Positions 7,563 to 15,888 of a DNA stretch of 64,000 nucleotides are shown in pieces. Below the pieces are notes generated by a model. It made no database searches. It was given only the letters and a program-made list of their open reading frames with translations, and was not told the origin of the DNA. This DNA is from a bacterium (GTDB taxonomy: Bacteria > Cyanobacteriota > Vampirovibrionia > Gastranaerophilales > Gastranaerophilaceae): contig JAFXXK010000006.1 in assembly GCA_017542305.1 (NCBI GenBank), positions 1 to 64,000 of the forward strand, written 5' to 3'. Position 1 is the stretch's first letter. Each line of letters starts with the position of its first letter. A program made the translations under genes and the position numbers.

Positions 7563-9158
7563 ATGGCATTTACAATCAGTTCAAAAAACGGTGAAAAAAC
7601 CTTTTCCGATAAGGATTTGGTAAATATAAGTTCAAAACCGGGATATGATTTCCAGATAGAAACAGCATTTCCGTTTATGTTAACGGTACATTATGATACA
7701 AAGACAGGCAAATGTTTGCTTATAAACCAATACAGGAGCCAGAAATTTCTGTTCAAAGGCAGACCTATTTCATCAAGTCTTGAAATAGACAAGATTTGCA
7801 AATTAATGATAGACGGTTCTGACGACTTTTTGATGATAAAGGTTGACGGGCAGGCTCGTCAGGCAATATCAAGCGATGCAATGACCGAAGATGATATTCG
7901 TGCGGTTTATGGTAATGATGTTAACGCAGGTGCAAAATTAAAACTCGAACAGAGAAAATCCGAATTGGAAACTGCAAGAGTTGCTATCTGCAAACAAATC
8001 TCAGCACCTATTAACGATATGCGCCGTAAAATTTCAATGAATTCAAAAGGCGGAATTTTATTACATATTGCATTGTTCTTCGCATCATTGGTTTGTGCAT
8101 TCGGTGTATCAAACTACTTGACAGGGCTACCGCTTGCGGATGCCGGAAGCGTTATTCAGATGCCTACTAATATGAAGCTTATATTCATATATGCGTTAAT
8201 TGTTTACGGTGTCGGACTTGTTATGAAACAGGGTATATATATGCTGTTACAAGAAAAAGCAGGTCGTACTCTTGAAAGTTCAAATGTTGCCCAAAAATTT
8301 ATGGTGGTATTGTCATTGGCATTTTATATTGCAGTTTATTTGATTAATGTCCTTTATTATCTCGGACCGAAATCATTACCTTTCTTTGCGGTATTTATTT
8401 CATTGTTCTTTGTAGGAACAGCTTTAACATTAGCTTTAGGCTGCGGTTACTTCAAGAGTGTAAATGCAATAACCAGAGCTGAACTTAATGAATATGAATA
8501 CAGAGAAGATTTTGAACAGGTTATGAGAGAATACCAGCATTGGATTGAATGGTTTGCAAATAATATGAGCAAAACCAAACTCAATAATATCAAAGACAGA
8601 TTATTCACATTACAGCTGCACTCTTGGGGAGAAATACTTCTTGGTATCCTGACTGCACCGGCATTGGCTTATGGTGTATCTAATACTTTGGCAATGTGCT
8701 TCCCTGAAGCTGCCGGCTGGATAAGAATTTCAGGTTTGAGATTAAGCCCTGTATTCTTGGTATTGGCAACGTTCTTAATCATATTTGCATTTTTCTCATT
8801 CGCAAATGCATTTACATCAAACAAGAAAATTCAGGCGTCTAACGTATTAAAACAAGACGGTTTTTCAAACTATTTGACTCACGGTGTTGATATATACGGT
8901 CTTGAAGCTGAAAGAAAACTCGATTCCGATATGCGCCGTTCATTTATAATCGGTATTTCAATTATCGTAATCGAATTTTCAATGAACGTATCATATTTTA
9001 TGCAGAGTATTGGCGGGGACTTAAAAGGTATGTTATTAAGCGGCGTTGCAGCGTTAGTTCCGACAGCTTTACTTATTGCTGAAACATTTATGTTAAGTTC
9101 AACAAGTTTTGAAAAATTCGCAAGCGAAGAGTTATTAGCTAAAATAGATAGAGATTAG
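7563..9158 (+). CDS. Eight-helix membrane protein with N-terminal soluble domain
   Basis: Residues 1-105 form a soluble beta-rich domain of unknown kind; its strand pattern recalls an FHA fold but the usual GR...SxxH residues are missing. A coiled segment (residues 118-160) follows. Then come about eight membrane helices, starting at roughly residues 165, 215, 245, 278, 358, 395, 458 and 495. There is a charged helical loop between the fourth and fifth (about 300-350). I do not recognise a transporter family. The gene has the strong ribosome site AAGGAG and is followed after 5 bases by the first TonB-like gene. Confidence 0.7.
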   Translation: MAFTISSKNGEKTFSDKDLVNISSKPGYDFQIETAFPFMLTVHYDTKTGKCLLINQYRSQKFLFKGRPISSSLEIDKICKLMIDGSDDFLMIKVDGQARQAISSDAMTEDDIRAVYGNDVNAGAKLKLEQRKSELETARVAICKQISAPINDMRRKISMNSKGGILLHIALFFASLVCAFGVSNYLTGLPLADAGSVIQMPTNMKLIFIYALIVYGVGLVMKQGIYMLLQEKAGRTLESSNVAQKFMVVLSLAFYIAVYLINVLYYLGPKSLPFFAVFISLFFVGTALTLALGCGYFKSVNAITRAELNEYEYREDFEQVMREYQHWIEWFANNMSKTKLNNIKDRLFTLQLHSWGEILLGILTAPALAYGVSNTLAMCFPEAAGWIRISGLRLSPVFLVLATFLIIFAFFSFANAFTSNKKIQASNVLKQDGFSNYLTHGVDIYGLEAERKLDSDMRRSFIIGISIIVIEFSMNVSYFMQSIGGDLKGMLLSGVAALVPTALLIAETFMLSSTSFEKFASEELLAKIDRD

Positions 9159-9163
9159 TAAAA

Positions 9164-10126
9164 TTGAAGATAGTAATTTACCTGCTGCTGATTGCGGCAA
9201 TAATTTCAACATTATGTATATGTATCACCAAACCGGCAATGCACAAGTCGGTTTTGGTGTACGATTCGGGATATACAATTGTTCCTCAGGAGGTTACAAC
9301 CGTTGAAGAACAGGATATCCCCATAATGACTATGCCGCAGCAGCCTGAAGTAGTTCAGATGACAGCTAATCAAAAGATAGATAATCAGATTACTGAGCAG
9401 CAGAATCGTATATTGCAATACATAGAATCGGATACAAAACCGCAGCAAACGGTAACAAAGGTACAGACTCAGCAAGTTGCAAAACCTCAGACCGTTACTC
9501 AGCCTAAAACTACTACAGTAACAAAGCAAGTTCAGACACCTGTTCAGCAGACAGTATATACTCCTCCGACGCCGGCCCCGGTTCAGACGGTTACAAAAAC
9601 CGTTTCTCAACCGCAGACACAGCAGGTTACACAGTCTGCTCCGACAGGACATACTCAAACAGTTACTCCTAGTGCACCGATAGGTAATTCTACAAAGGTT
9701 GTATCTCAGCCGGTTGCAAAACCTCAGACAACTACTGTGGCTGCTCCTCAGCCCATGAAAGTTATGACGGCTCAGGAGGAAGAAATTGCCTGGAACAGAT
9801 GGCGCTCAAATCTTCAAAACCAAATCATGAGGGATGCAAAGCTCCCGAATGTTCCGAACGGGGTTGTATTCAAGTTCTCATTTACTGTTGATAAGTACGG
9901 TAAAGTTACTAATGTAAAAACATGGTCAACAACGGCACAATATACTCCTTATGCAATTCAGTATATTGCCCCTGTTATCAGAAGTTATCAGGGTCATTCA
10001 ATCCTGAATTTCCCCGCAGGCTCCAGTCGTGTTATAACAGATGTAACCGGAGGATGGAAAATTTCTACTAATGCGAAATTCAGTACCCCTCAGGATTATA
10101 ATGATATAGAAAAAGTTACCCGATAA
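9164..10126 (+). CDS. TonB-like protein with Q/T/P-rich linker (1)
   Basis: TonB proteins span the inner membrane once and carry force from the proton gradient to outer-membrane partners. This product has the same plan: a membrane helix at residues 3-22, a linker of about 180 residues rich in Q, T, P and V, and a C-terminal domain (about 210-310). That domain contains VVFKFSFTVDKYGKVTNVKTW, matching the TonB C-terminal pattern of a strand, a DxxGxV turn and a strand. The start is TTG at 9164, only 5 bases after the preceding stop, with a poor ribosome site, so coupling to the upstream gene is likely. No ExbB or ExbD is nearby. Confidence 0.75.
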   Translation: MKIVIYLLLIAAIISTLCICITKPAMHKSVLVYDSGYTIVPQEVTTVEEQDIPIMTMPQQPEVVQMTANQKIDNQITEQQNRILQYIESDTKPQQTVTKVQTQQVAKPQTVTQPKTTTVTKQVQTPVQQTVYTPPTPAPVQTVTKTVSQPQTQQVTQSAPTGHTQTVTPSAPIGNSTKVVSQPVAKPQTTTVAAPQPMKVMTAQEEEIAWNRWRSNLQNQIMRDAKLPNVPNGVVFKFSFTVDKYGKVTNVKTWSTTAQYTPYAIQYIAPVIRSYQGHSILNFPAGSSRVITDVTGGWKISTNAKFSTPQDYNDIEKVTR

Positions 10127-10137
10127 AGGAAAAAATA

Positions 10138-11475
10138 ATGTTCAGATGTAAAGAATGTGGAAGTGAATACGAAGAAAAACCCGAATATTGTGATTGCGGA
10201 AACGATACGTTTGAAGAAATTGCCCCTCAAAAAGCTGTTTCCAAGGAAACTTCTGGCAATACTCCAACGAAGCAGCCGACTCCCACATATCCGAAAGTTT
10301 ATCCCAAACAGAAAATTTCTCAAGAACCCAAACCTAAAAAGACATTTTCGGAACAGTATCCTGAATTTGAACGTATGAAACAGACTTTTGACCCGATAGC
10401 AACGATCGTGTTTGTTATTTGTCTTATATCGGCGGTTGTTGTTCTTTTCTTTGTCGGTAATCCCGAGGAAACAACAGAGGTTAAAGATAAAAGCACTCCT
10501 GCTGCGGAAGTTCAAAAGTTAAATATTCCGTCAATTGACACTTTCTGGAATAATTCTACGGCGGGAATTATAAATAATGAAAAGTCAAAGCAGAAATATA
10601 CGGCTCAGAGTGTTCCGCAACAACAGATTCCCGTAAATACTGCACCTGTTCAGCCTCAGCCTGCTGCTAATCCGCAGCCGGTTCAACAAACTCAGCAATC
10701 TCAACAAACTCAGTCGCTGATGTCTAAAGTTTTTGGCGGTAATGGCAGTAATAATCAAACCGTTCAAAAACCTGTTCAAAACAGTACGCCTAAACCTCAA
10801 ACTCAAAAGGTTCAAACGCAGACTGTCCAGACTCAGAAACCGCAAACTCAGCAAAAGACACAACAACAAAAGCCGCAGCAGCAAACAGTTCATGTTTCTC
10901 AGCCCCAAACTCAAAAGCCTCAAACTGTTCAGCAGCAGACTCCTAAAATTCCAAAAACTACTCAGTCGATTGCTACGCAGCCAAAAACAACTAATACAAC
11001 ATCACAAAATACAAGTAAAACTCAGACAACGAGTACGGCTTCTCAGACAAAGCCTGTAACAACGCAGCAAACCTCAAAGCCTGCACAAACTCAAAAGCCG
11101 AAGACTCAAACAACGACTGCCAATATTCCGACCGCTTCTACTATGCGTCCTAAGGCTACAATAGATACTCAGGCTTTAAAAAAAGAACTTGATAACTACA
11201 AAATCGGGTTAAGAAATACTATCGGAAGAAAAGTCGATTTTACAAGGGTTGTTGGTGACGGGGAATGTGTTGTCGCATTCAAAATTGCATCAAACGGTAA
11301 ACTGACCAATCGTTCATTTGCAAAACAGTCTTCAAATATTACATTAAATGATGCAGTATATAGTGCAATAATGGCAACTCCGAGTTATAACCCCCCGCCT
11401 AGCGGATACAATAATGAAACCATGAACCTAAAAATACGTTTTTATAACGGCAATTATGATGTTTCTTTATACTAA
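10138..11475 (+). CDS. Zinc-ribbon, TonB-like protein with Q/T-rich linker (2)
   Basis: A cytoplasmic zinc ribbon opens the protein: C4xxC7 and C18xC20. A single membrane helix follows at residues 86-107. Then comes a low-complexity linker to about residue 340, very rich in Q, T, K and P. The C-terminal domain (about 350-445) contains VVAFKIASNGKLTNRSF, the same strand-turn-strand as the TonB C-terminal domain. A zinc ribbon in front of a TonB-like stalk is unusual. AAAGGA precedes the ATG. Last gene of the envelope operon. Its stop is 15 bases before the -35 box of the prepilin-like gene. Confidence 0.75.
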   Translation: MFRCKECGSEYEEKPEYCDCGNDTFEEIAPQKAVSKETSGNTPTKQPTPTYPKVYPKQKISQEPKPKKTFSEQYPEFERMKQTFDPIATIVFVICLISAVVVLFFVGNPEETTEVKDKSTPAAEVQKLNIPSIDTFWNNSTAGIINNEKSKQKYTAQSVPQQQIPVNTAPVQPQPAANPQPVQQTQQSQQTQSLMSKVFGGNGSNNQTVQKPVQNSTPKPQTQKVQTQTVQTQKPQTQQKTQQQKPQQQTVHVSQPQTQKPQTVQQQTPKIPKTTQSIATQPKTTNTTSQNTSKTQTTSTASQTKPVTTQQTSKPAQTQKPKTQTTTANIPTASTMRPKATIDTQALKKELDNYKIGLRNTIGRKVDFTRVVGDGECVVAFKIASNGKLTNRSFAKQSSNITLNDAVYSAIMATPSYNPPPSGYNNETMNLKIRFYNGNYDVSLY

Positions 11476-11490
11476 CAAATATCAACTGTC

Positions 11491-11519
11491 TTGAATTGCA
11501 GAAAACAATATGTTATAAT
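11491..11519 (+). promoter_or_regulatory. Promoter of the prepilin-like gene, leaderless layout
   Basis: TTGAAT (11491-11496), a 17-base spacer, and an extended -10 TG-T-TATAAT (11511-11519). The -10 ends 7 bases before the ATG at 11527, so the mRNA would start at or next to the start codon. Confidence 0.7.
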
Positions 11520-11526
11520 AAAGAAA

Positions 11527-12267
11527 ATGGATGATGTGATAATGGCAATATTTTCTGCGGAAGAGAAACTACTTCTCAATAAAAATAAAAAAGCATTTAC
11601 GCTTGCGGAAGTATTGATTACGCTTGGAGTTATCGGCATTGTTGCAGCGATGACACTGCCGACTGTTATTCAGAATTATCAGGAAAAAGCTGCTGTTACC
11701 AAACTTAAAAAGATGTATTCAACCCTCCAGCAAGCTTATTTGATGAACAAAGCTTTGGATGAAATCAAACTTGGACAAACTCAGGCAACTAATGCAGTTG
11801 CAGCTGCGGAAGTTGCTGCGATATTTGTGCCGTATTTGCATATATCCAGAGATTGCGGTACTGATAAGCCCGGATGCGTCTATAGCGGATATTATAAAGC
11901 CATTTCGGGAACAGATAAGAATATGTATGAATATGGCGGTCTTGCTGCATACCGTGTTATATTAAATGACGGTTCTTCAATTTGGTTTAGAAAAACAACA
12001 GGCTCGGGAAATCCTGCCACTATTTTTTATGATATAAACGGGGAAAACCCTCCAAATGTTCATGGAAAAGATTTATTCAGATTTGAAGTCGTAAACGACA
12101 GAATATTACCTGAGGGAATGGAAGGAACAAATAACCCGTTTGATTCTACCTGCAGCCCGACCGGTAGCGGTTATGGTTGTACCGCCTGGGTAATTCAGCA
12201 GGAAAATTTTGAATATCTGAAGTGTTCCGGTTTAAAACTCAACGGACCGAAGAAAAAATGTAATTAG
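11527..12267 (+). CDS. Type IV prepilin-like protein (1)
   Basis: Prepilin-type protein: a basic leader ends in NKNKKA, then FTLAEVLITLGVIGIVAAM begins the conserved hydrophobic helix. Cleavage is expected between A23 and F24, with E at position +5. The C-terminal part has four or more cysteines (SRDCG, PGCVYS, STCSPT, YGCTAW) and the pattern LNDGSSIWFR. It shares these with the second prepilin-like protein at 45.2-46.0 kb, so the two are paralogs. I chose ATG 11527 (246 residues) because a longer TTG start at 11491 would be the -35 box of the promoter. It likely is a minor pilin or pseudopilin of a type IV pilus or secretion machine. Confidence 0.85.
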   Translation: MDDVIMAIFSAEEKLLLNKNKKAFTLAEVLITLGVIGIVAAMTLPTVIQNYQEKAAVTKLKKMYSTLQQAYLMNKALDEIKLGQTQATNAVAAAEVAAIFVPYLHISRDCGTDKPGCVYSGYYKAISGTDKNMYEYGGLAAYRVILNDGSSIWFRKTTGSGNPATIFYDINGENPPNVHGKDLFRFEVVNDRILPEGMEGTNNPFDSTCSPTGSGYGCTAWVIQQENFEYLKCSGLKLNGPKKKCN

Positions 12268-12270
12268 AGT

Positions 12271-13257
12271 TTAGTTAATTGCAATGCCGTTTTCGCCAAA
12301 TAAAAATACTTTCAGAACATTTTCACTTTGTTTTATCGGGCGGTAAAAGTCTTTGACTAATACGTTTTGGGTTTGTATACAGTTAAAATTCCTGCTGTGC
12401 AGGTATTCCTCAAATTTTTCAGAGGTATTTGTATATTTTTTCTGTTTGAAAAATATGTAAAAATTAGATTTTCTCGAACCGATTTCTTTATAAACAAATG
12501 CCAAAACTTCATCATAGGATATGTCATACCCGTCATTTATTGATAAATCAAGTATAAAGTTAGTGTTATCCGCTGTTGTTATAGAAAGATACGCAATAAT
12601 TTTTTTGTGTGCCGCTTCTTCAAGAACATATCTGTTTTTGTAAAAGTTCGTAATTCCTGCAAAAAACGGTTCTTTAAATTCGTTCTTAGTTCTTAATAAT
12701 GCGGGTTTATATAGGTTGTTAAGTTCTGAATTGTATAATTCGCTTACTGCTCCGGAATCATAATTCTGGCAAACCCTGAAGTTAGCCGGATTGTAATCTT
12801 TGGCATTAAAATTTTCGATTTTCCATAAATTTTCGCATGAGCAATGTCTGAACCCGCAGCCATCAAGGAAAAGTCTGAAAAGTTCATCATGTGAGTTATC
12901 AATTGTTACCGAAAATGATACAGCTCCCTGTGCGCCATATTTTGCTATAACAAATTCAACAAGCTGTTTGCCGACATCGTACAAGTTATTTTGGAAAATT
13001 AGACGTGTAATCATTATTTTATAGGGATTTCCCATAGTGGGAAGTATTGTTATAAGCCCGAGGATTTCATCTTTTTCTAATAAGACATATGATTCCGGCA
13101 GGAATTTGTATTTCAGCGGGAAATGCGAATGTAAAATTCGGATAGCTTCATTTTGCAAATCTTTTGCAAATCTGTCGCTGTCATCATTACCCAAATATTC
13201 GGTCATTTTCCTTATTTTCGGGATGTCAAAACAATTTAAACGCTTAATCCTTGTCAT
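12271..13257 (-). CDS. GNAT-like acetyltransferase domain protein
   Basis: About 328 residues. The first half looks like a GNAT fold: ESYVLLEKDEILGLITIL resembles strands 3-4, and residues about 100-125 (GKQLVEFVIAKYGAQGAVSFSV) resemble the helix-3 / strand-5 region. The canonical R/Q-x-x-G-x-G/A acetyl-CoA loop is not clear, so activity is uncertain. The second half (about 150-328) may be a diverged second copy. A perfect TATAAT lies 6 bases before the ATG (13264-13269 on the minus strand), pointing to a leaderless mRNA. The gene converges on the prepilin-like gene with only 3 bases between the stops and no terminator. Confidence 0.6.
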   Translation of the reverse strand: MTRIKRLNCFDIPKIRKMTEYLGNDDSDRFAKDLQNEAIRILHSHFPLKYKFLPESYVLLEKDEILGLITILPTMGNPYKIMITRLIFQNNLYDVGKQLVEFVIAKYGAQGAVSFSVTIDNSHDELFRLFLDGCGFRHCSCENLWKIENFNAKDYNPANFRVCQNYDSGAVSELYNSELNNLYKPALLRTKNEFKEPFFAGITNFYKNRYVLEEAAHKKIIAYLSITTADNTNFILDLSINDGYDISYDEVLAFVYKEIGSRKSNFYIFFKQKKYTNTSEKFEEYLHSRNFNCIQTQNVLVKDFYRPIKQSENVLKVFLFGENGIAIN

Positions 13258-13615
13258 ATTCAGATTATATATTCATTGAATTAAATTCGCAATAAAAGCT
13301 GAAAATTTACACCATTTGGAGGAGTACATATTTTATTTTATGATTTATTTTATAGATACAATTATTTTCGCACATTCAAACATAAATTTTGGTTAAAATG
13401 CATGGGGGCATGCCCCAAAAACGTAATATTACAAAATATTAACCTAAGTTTAAGAAATATTAAAAACCGTCAAACCATGTACTCATCATGGTTTCGGGGG
13501 GATATACAAGGGGAGAATAAGTGTAAAAAAGAAAATAGTTGTCCATCTCATGGATATGGGATAAAATTAAGATATGCTCGTATTTGGGCATTTTCTTGTA
13601 GAGGTAAGATTAAAA
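13258..13615. other. Intergenic region between divergent genes
   Basis: This 358-base stretch separates the divergent GNAT-like gene and yggS. It contains the leaderless promoter of the former (13264-13269), a perfect 12-base palindrome GGGGCATGCCCC at 13405-13416, an inverted repeat ACCATG/CATGGT at about 13476-13494, and the yggS promoter (13539-13567). The short reading frame starting at 13402 runs through these elements and has no ribosome site. Confidence 0.6.
13539..13567 (+). promoter_or_regulatory. Promoter of yggS
   Basis: TTGTCC (13539-13544) and TAAAAT (13562-13567) are separated by 17 bases. The expected start of transcription is near 13574, which argues against the in-frame ATG at 13574 as the start codon. 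Confidence 0.6.
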
Positions 13616-14278
13616 ATGCAATACAAAATCAAAGAAAATCTTAGAACGATACAAGAAAAAATCGCACCTTGTAAACCGAATATCATTGCAGTAACAAAGT
13701 ATTTTGACGAGAATGCTATTGTTGAAGCGTATGAAGCAGGGCTCAGAGATTTTGGGGAGTCCAGAGTTATTGAAGCTTCCGAAAAAATCGAAAGATTACC
13801 GGAATTTGTAAAAAATAATTCTACATTCCATTTTATCGGGCATCTGCAAAGCAATAAAGCCAAGAGAGCGGTAGAACGGTTTGATGTTATTCATTCTGTT
13901 GATTCTTTCAGGCTTGCTTCAAAAATTTCCGAGTATGCTCAGGAAATCGGCAAAGTTCAGAATATTTTGCTTCAGCTCAATAACGCTAATGAAATTCAAA
14001 AGTCAGGATTTTCAAAAGATGAATTGTTTTCCGATTTTGAAAATATCTTGAATTTACCTTCCGTAAAGGTAATCGGGCTTATGAATATGGCACCTCTGGG
14101 GGCGGAGGACAGCAGTTTGCATACTTTATTCCGTAACGTAAGAGAAACAAGAGATGAGTTAGAGCTGAAATTCAACTGTAAATTACCTGAACTTTCCATG
14201 GGAATGAGTCAGGATTATGAGATAGCGGCAGAAGAAGGCGCAACAATACTTCGAATAGGCAGAAAATTATTCGGATAA
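13616..14278 (+). CDS. yggS: YggS-family pyridoxal-phosphate homeostasis protein
   Basis: PLP-binding protein of the PLPBP/YggS family, a single TIM-like barrel that carries pyridoxal 5'-phosphate and helps balance B6 and amino-acid pools. IIAVTKYF holds the PLP lysine at K28, FGESR is the next conserved block, and HFIGHLQSNK and SMGMSQDYEIAAEEGATILRIG are the family signatures. I chose ATG 13616 (220 residues): the promoter at 13539-13567 would start transcription near the earlier ATG, and GAGGTAA lies upstream of 13616. The gene lies directly before sepF, an order common in cyanobacteria and Gram-positive bacteria. Confidence 0.93.
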   Translation: MQYKIKENLRTIQEKIAPCKPNIIAVTKYFDENAIVEAYEAGLRDFGESRVIEASEKIERLPEFVKNNSTFHFIGHLQSNKAKRAVERFDVIHSVDSFRLASKISEYAQEIGKVQNILLQLNNANEIQKSGFSKDELFSDFENILNLPSVKVIGLMNMAPLGAEDSSLHTLFRNVRETRDELELKFNCKLPELSMGMSQDYEIAAEEGATILRIGRKLFG

Positions 14279-14323
14279 ATAAGAAGAGTACAGACAATAA
14301 ATATAAAGGACGGAGGAAAAACG

Positions 14324-14830
14324 GTGGCAGTCGGTGATATGATTAAATCAGCAATTGATTTTTGTGTAAGAGGTTTTGAAGGTAAAGAATCTGATATTGA
14401 TGAAATGTTAGATGATGAAGATTATATTGAAGCTGAAGAATATGGGGTGGAAGGTAATCGTGCATTGGCTCCATCATATAATTATCAGCCGAGAGAAGAC
14501 AGAAGTAACGACTTAAAAGTAGTTAATCATCCTAACTACAAAGGTTATGAAGTTATCGTCATGGAACCTCGTTCATTTGAAGATGCAGGTCAGATTGTTC
14601 AAAATCTGAAAGAAAGAAAAACCATCGTTTTAAATCTTCATTTGTTAGATAAAATTCAATGCCAAAGAACAATCGATTTCGTTTGCGGTGCTGCTCATGC
14701 ACTCAACGGTAATCCTCAAAAAGTAGGTGATTTGGTATTCGTATTTACACCAAGCAATGTTACCTTATCTGTTGATATGAAAGAAGTTCAAAACAGATAT
14801 GGTGAAGCATTTATGCAAATGCCTATGTAA
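14324..14830 (+). CDS. sepF: Cell division protein SepF
   Basis: SepF binds FtsZ and tethers it to the membrane. The 168-residue product has the expected layout: an N-terminal helix that could bind membrane (residues 1-20), an acidic flexible linker (about 21-75), and the compact SepF domain (about 76-160). The domain contains VIVMEPRSFEDAGQI, TIVLNLHLLD and FVCGAAHALNG. The start is GTG with a strong GGAGG ribosome site 7 bases upstream. It is followed by a terminator, so it is probably cotranscribed with yggS but not with nadK. Confidence 0.93.
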   Translation: MAVGDMIKSAIDFCVRGFEGKESDIDEMLDDEDYIEAEEYGVEGNRALAPSYNYQPREDRSNDLKVVNHPNYKGYEVIVMEPRSFEDAGQIVQNLKERKTIVLNLHLLDKIQCQRTIDFVCGAAHALNGNPQKVGDLVFVFTPSNVTLSVDMKEVQNRYGEAFMQMPM

Positions 14831-14870
14831 TAATATTTGGGAATAAGAAGATAGAGGATAGTTAAATATA

Positions 14871-14900
14871 GTCGTCACTTAAATTGTGGCGACTTTTTTT
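14871..14900 (+). terminator. Terminator after sepF
   Basis: GTCGTCAC and GTGGCGAC (one G-T pair) form a hairpin followed by seven T. Confidence 0.85.
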
Positions 14901-14916
14901 ATTTAATTTTTTATGG

Positions 14917-14922
14917 TATATT
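14917..14922 (+). promoter_or_regulatory. Extended -10 box of nadK, leaderless layout
   Basis: TG-G-TATATT ends 6 bases before the ATG at 14929. There is no ribosome site. Confidence 0.55.
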
Positions 14923-14928
14923 CCGAGT

Positions 14929-15732
14929 ATGGCTGAAAGAGTTTACGCAATTGTTTATAATCCGAAAATAGCTCATTCTATTGATATAAAAGATGAACTG
15001 CAGCTTATGCTGAAAAAACGGGGAGTTTCTTTCGGCGTAATGGGAATAGACGAATTAAAGGCAGGATATGATTTCGTCTTTGTCATTGGCGGTGACGGTA
15101 CAATTTTAAAAGCATCCCGTTTTTATGCAAATTCAAAAGCCCTTGTATTCGGTATTAATTTAGGCAGGCTTGGGTTTTTATCTCAGTGTTCCGCAAAAGA
15201 ACTTGATATTGCCGTCAATAAAATTCTCAATAATGAATATTATGTTGAAAACCGTGTTATGCTTGAATACGGGCAATATACGGCATTAAACGATTTTGTT
15301 ATAAAGAGTTCTTTATCCGGCAGAACTTCCCGTTTTTCTCTGAAAATTAACGGACGGAAAGTTTGTGATTATCTGGCAGACGGTATAATTATTTCAACCC
15401 CTACCGGGTCTACTGCATACGGGTTATCGGCAGGAGGTCCTGTATTGGTGCCGACTCTGAAAGTATTTGTTGTTGTTCCGATATGTCCGCATACCTTGAC
15501 AGCACGCCCATTGGTTATTCCGGATAGTGAAAATATCACTATTTGTGCGGCAGAAAATGCCGGAGCATATTTCTTCTCTGCTGACGGTCAGGAGTTTATG
15601 GAGGTTAATTCCGAAATTAATATTAAAAAATCCCCTAAAACAGTAAGTCTTGCTTTGCTTGATGGTGCTGAATTTTACTCGGTTTTGAGAGATAAACTTC
15701 ATTGGGGAACTTCGCCCGCTAATATTCGATAA
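14929..15732 (+). CDS. nadK: NAD kinase
   Basis: Phosphorylates NAD to NADP in the cytoplasm. VFVIGGDGTIL carries the GGDGT phosphate-binding motif at residues 54-58. INLGRLGFLS, the DYLADGIIISTPTGSTAY active-site block and the C-terminal PICPHTLTARPLVIPD block are all present. The length from ATG 14929 is 267 residues, shorter than the 290-300 of many homologs because the N-terminus is compact. The longer frame starting at 14884 begins inside the sepF terminator and is rejected. An extended -10 box 6 bases before the ATG suggests a leaderless message. Confidence 0.95.
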   Translation: MAERVYAIVYNPKIAHSIDIKDELQLMLKKRGVSFGVMGIDELKAGYDFVFVIGGDGTILKASRFYANSKALVFGINLGRLGFLSQCSAKELDIAVNKILNNEYYVENRVMLEYGQYTALNDFVIKSSLSGRTSRFSLKINGRKVCDYLADGIIISTPTGSTAYGLSAGGPVLVPTLKVFVVVPICPHTLTARPLVIPDSENITICAAENAGAYFFSADGQEFMEVNSEINIKKSPKTVSLALLDGAEFYSVLRDKLHWGTSPANIR

Positions 15733-15830
15733 ATTTTAAATATTAAATTTTGTTCATAATTCAAAGAAATTTATTGTACTTTTTTTTTATTTAAAATAGT
15801 ATGTTAGTATATCATTGTTATACCTGATAC

Positions 15831-15836
15831 TATAAT
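15831..15836 (+). promoter_or_regulatory. -10 box upstream of ftsZ
   Basis: A perfect TATAAT lies 52 bases before the GTG start. No convincing -35 box is visible at the usual distance. Confidence 0.4.
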
Positions 15837-15888
15837 CGGGTGAAGCTACAGAAATTAAGTAATATTAATATAAAAGAGGTAAGAATCA

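Noticed and set aside
7563-7880. FHA domain at the start of the 8-helix protein
   Set aside because: The strand pattern is suggestive, but the GR and SxxH residues that define FHA domains are absent, so I left it as an unknown domain.
9212-10923. Long antisense reading frames opposite the Q/T-rich linkers (for example 9212-9658 and 10585-10923)
   Set aside because: They are mirror products of CAG/ACA-rich codons, are full of L, C and R, and have no ribosome sites.
13402-13644. 80-residue frame before yggS
   Set aside because: It runs through a palindrome, an inverted repeat and the yggS promoter, has no ribosome site, and looks non-coding.
14884-14928. Upstream extension of nadK from a TTG
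   Set aside because: The codon lies inside the sepF terminator, and the added residues do not resemble the family start.
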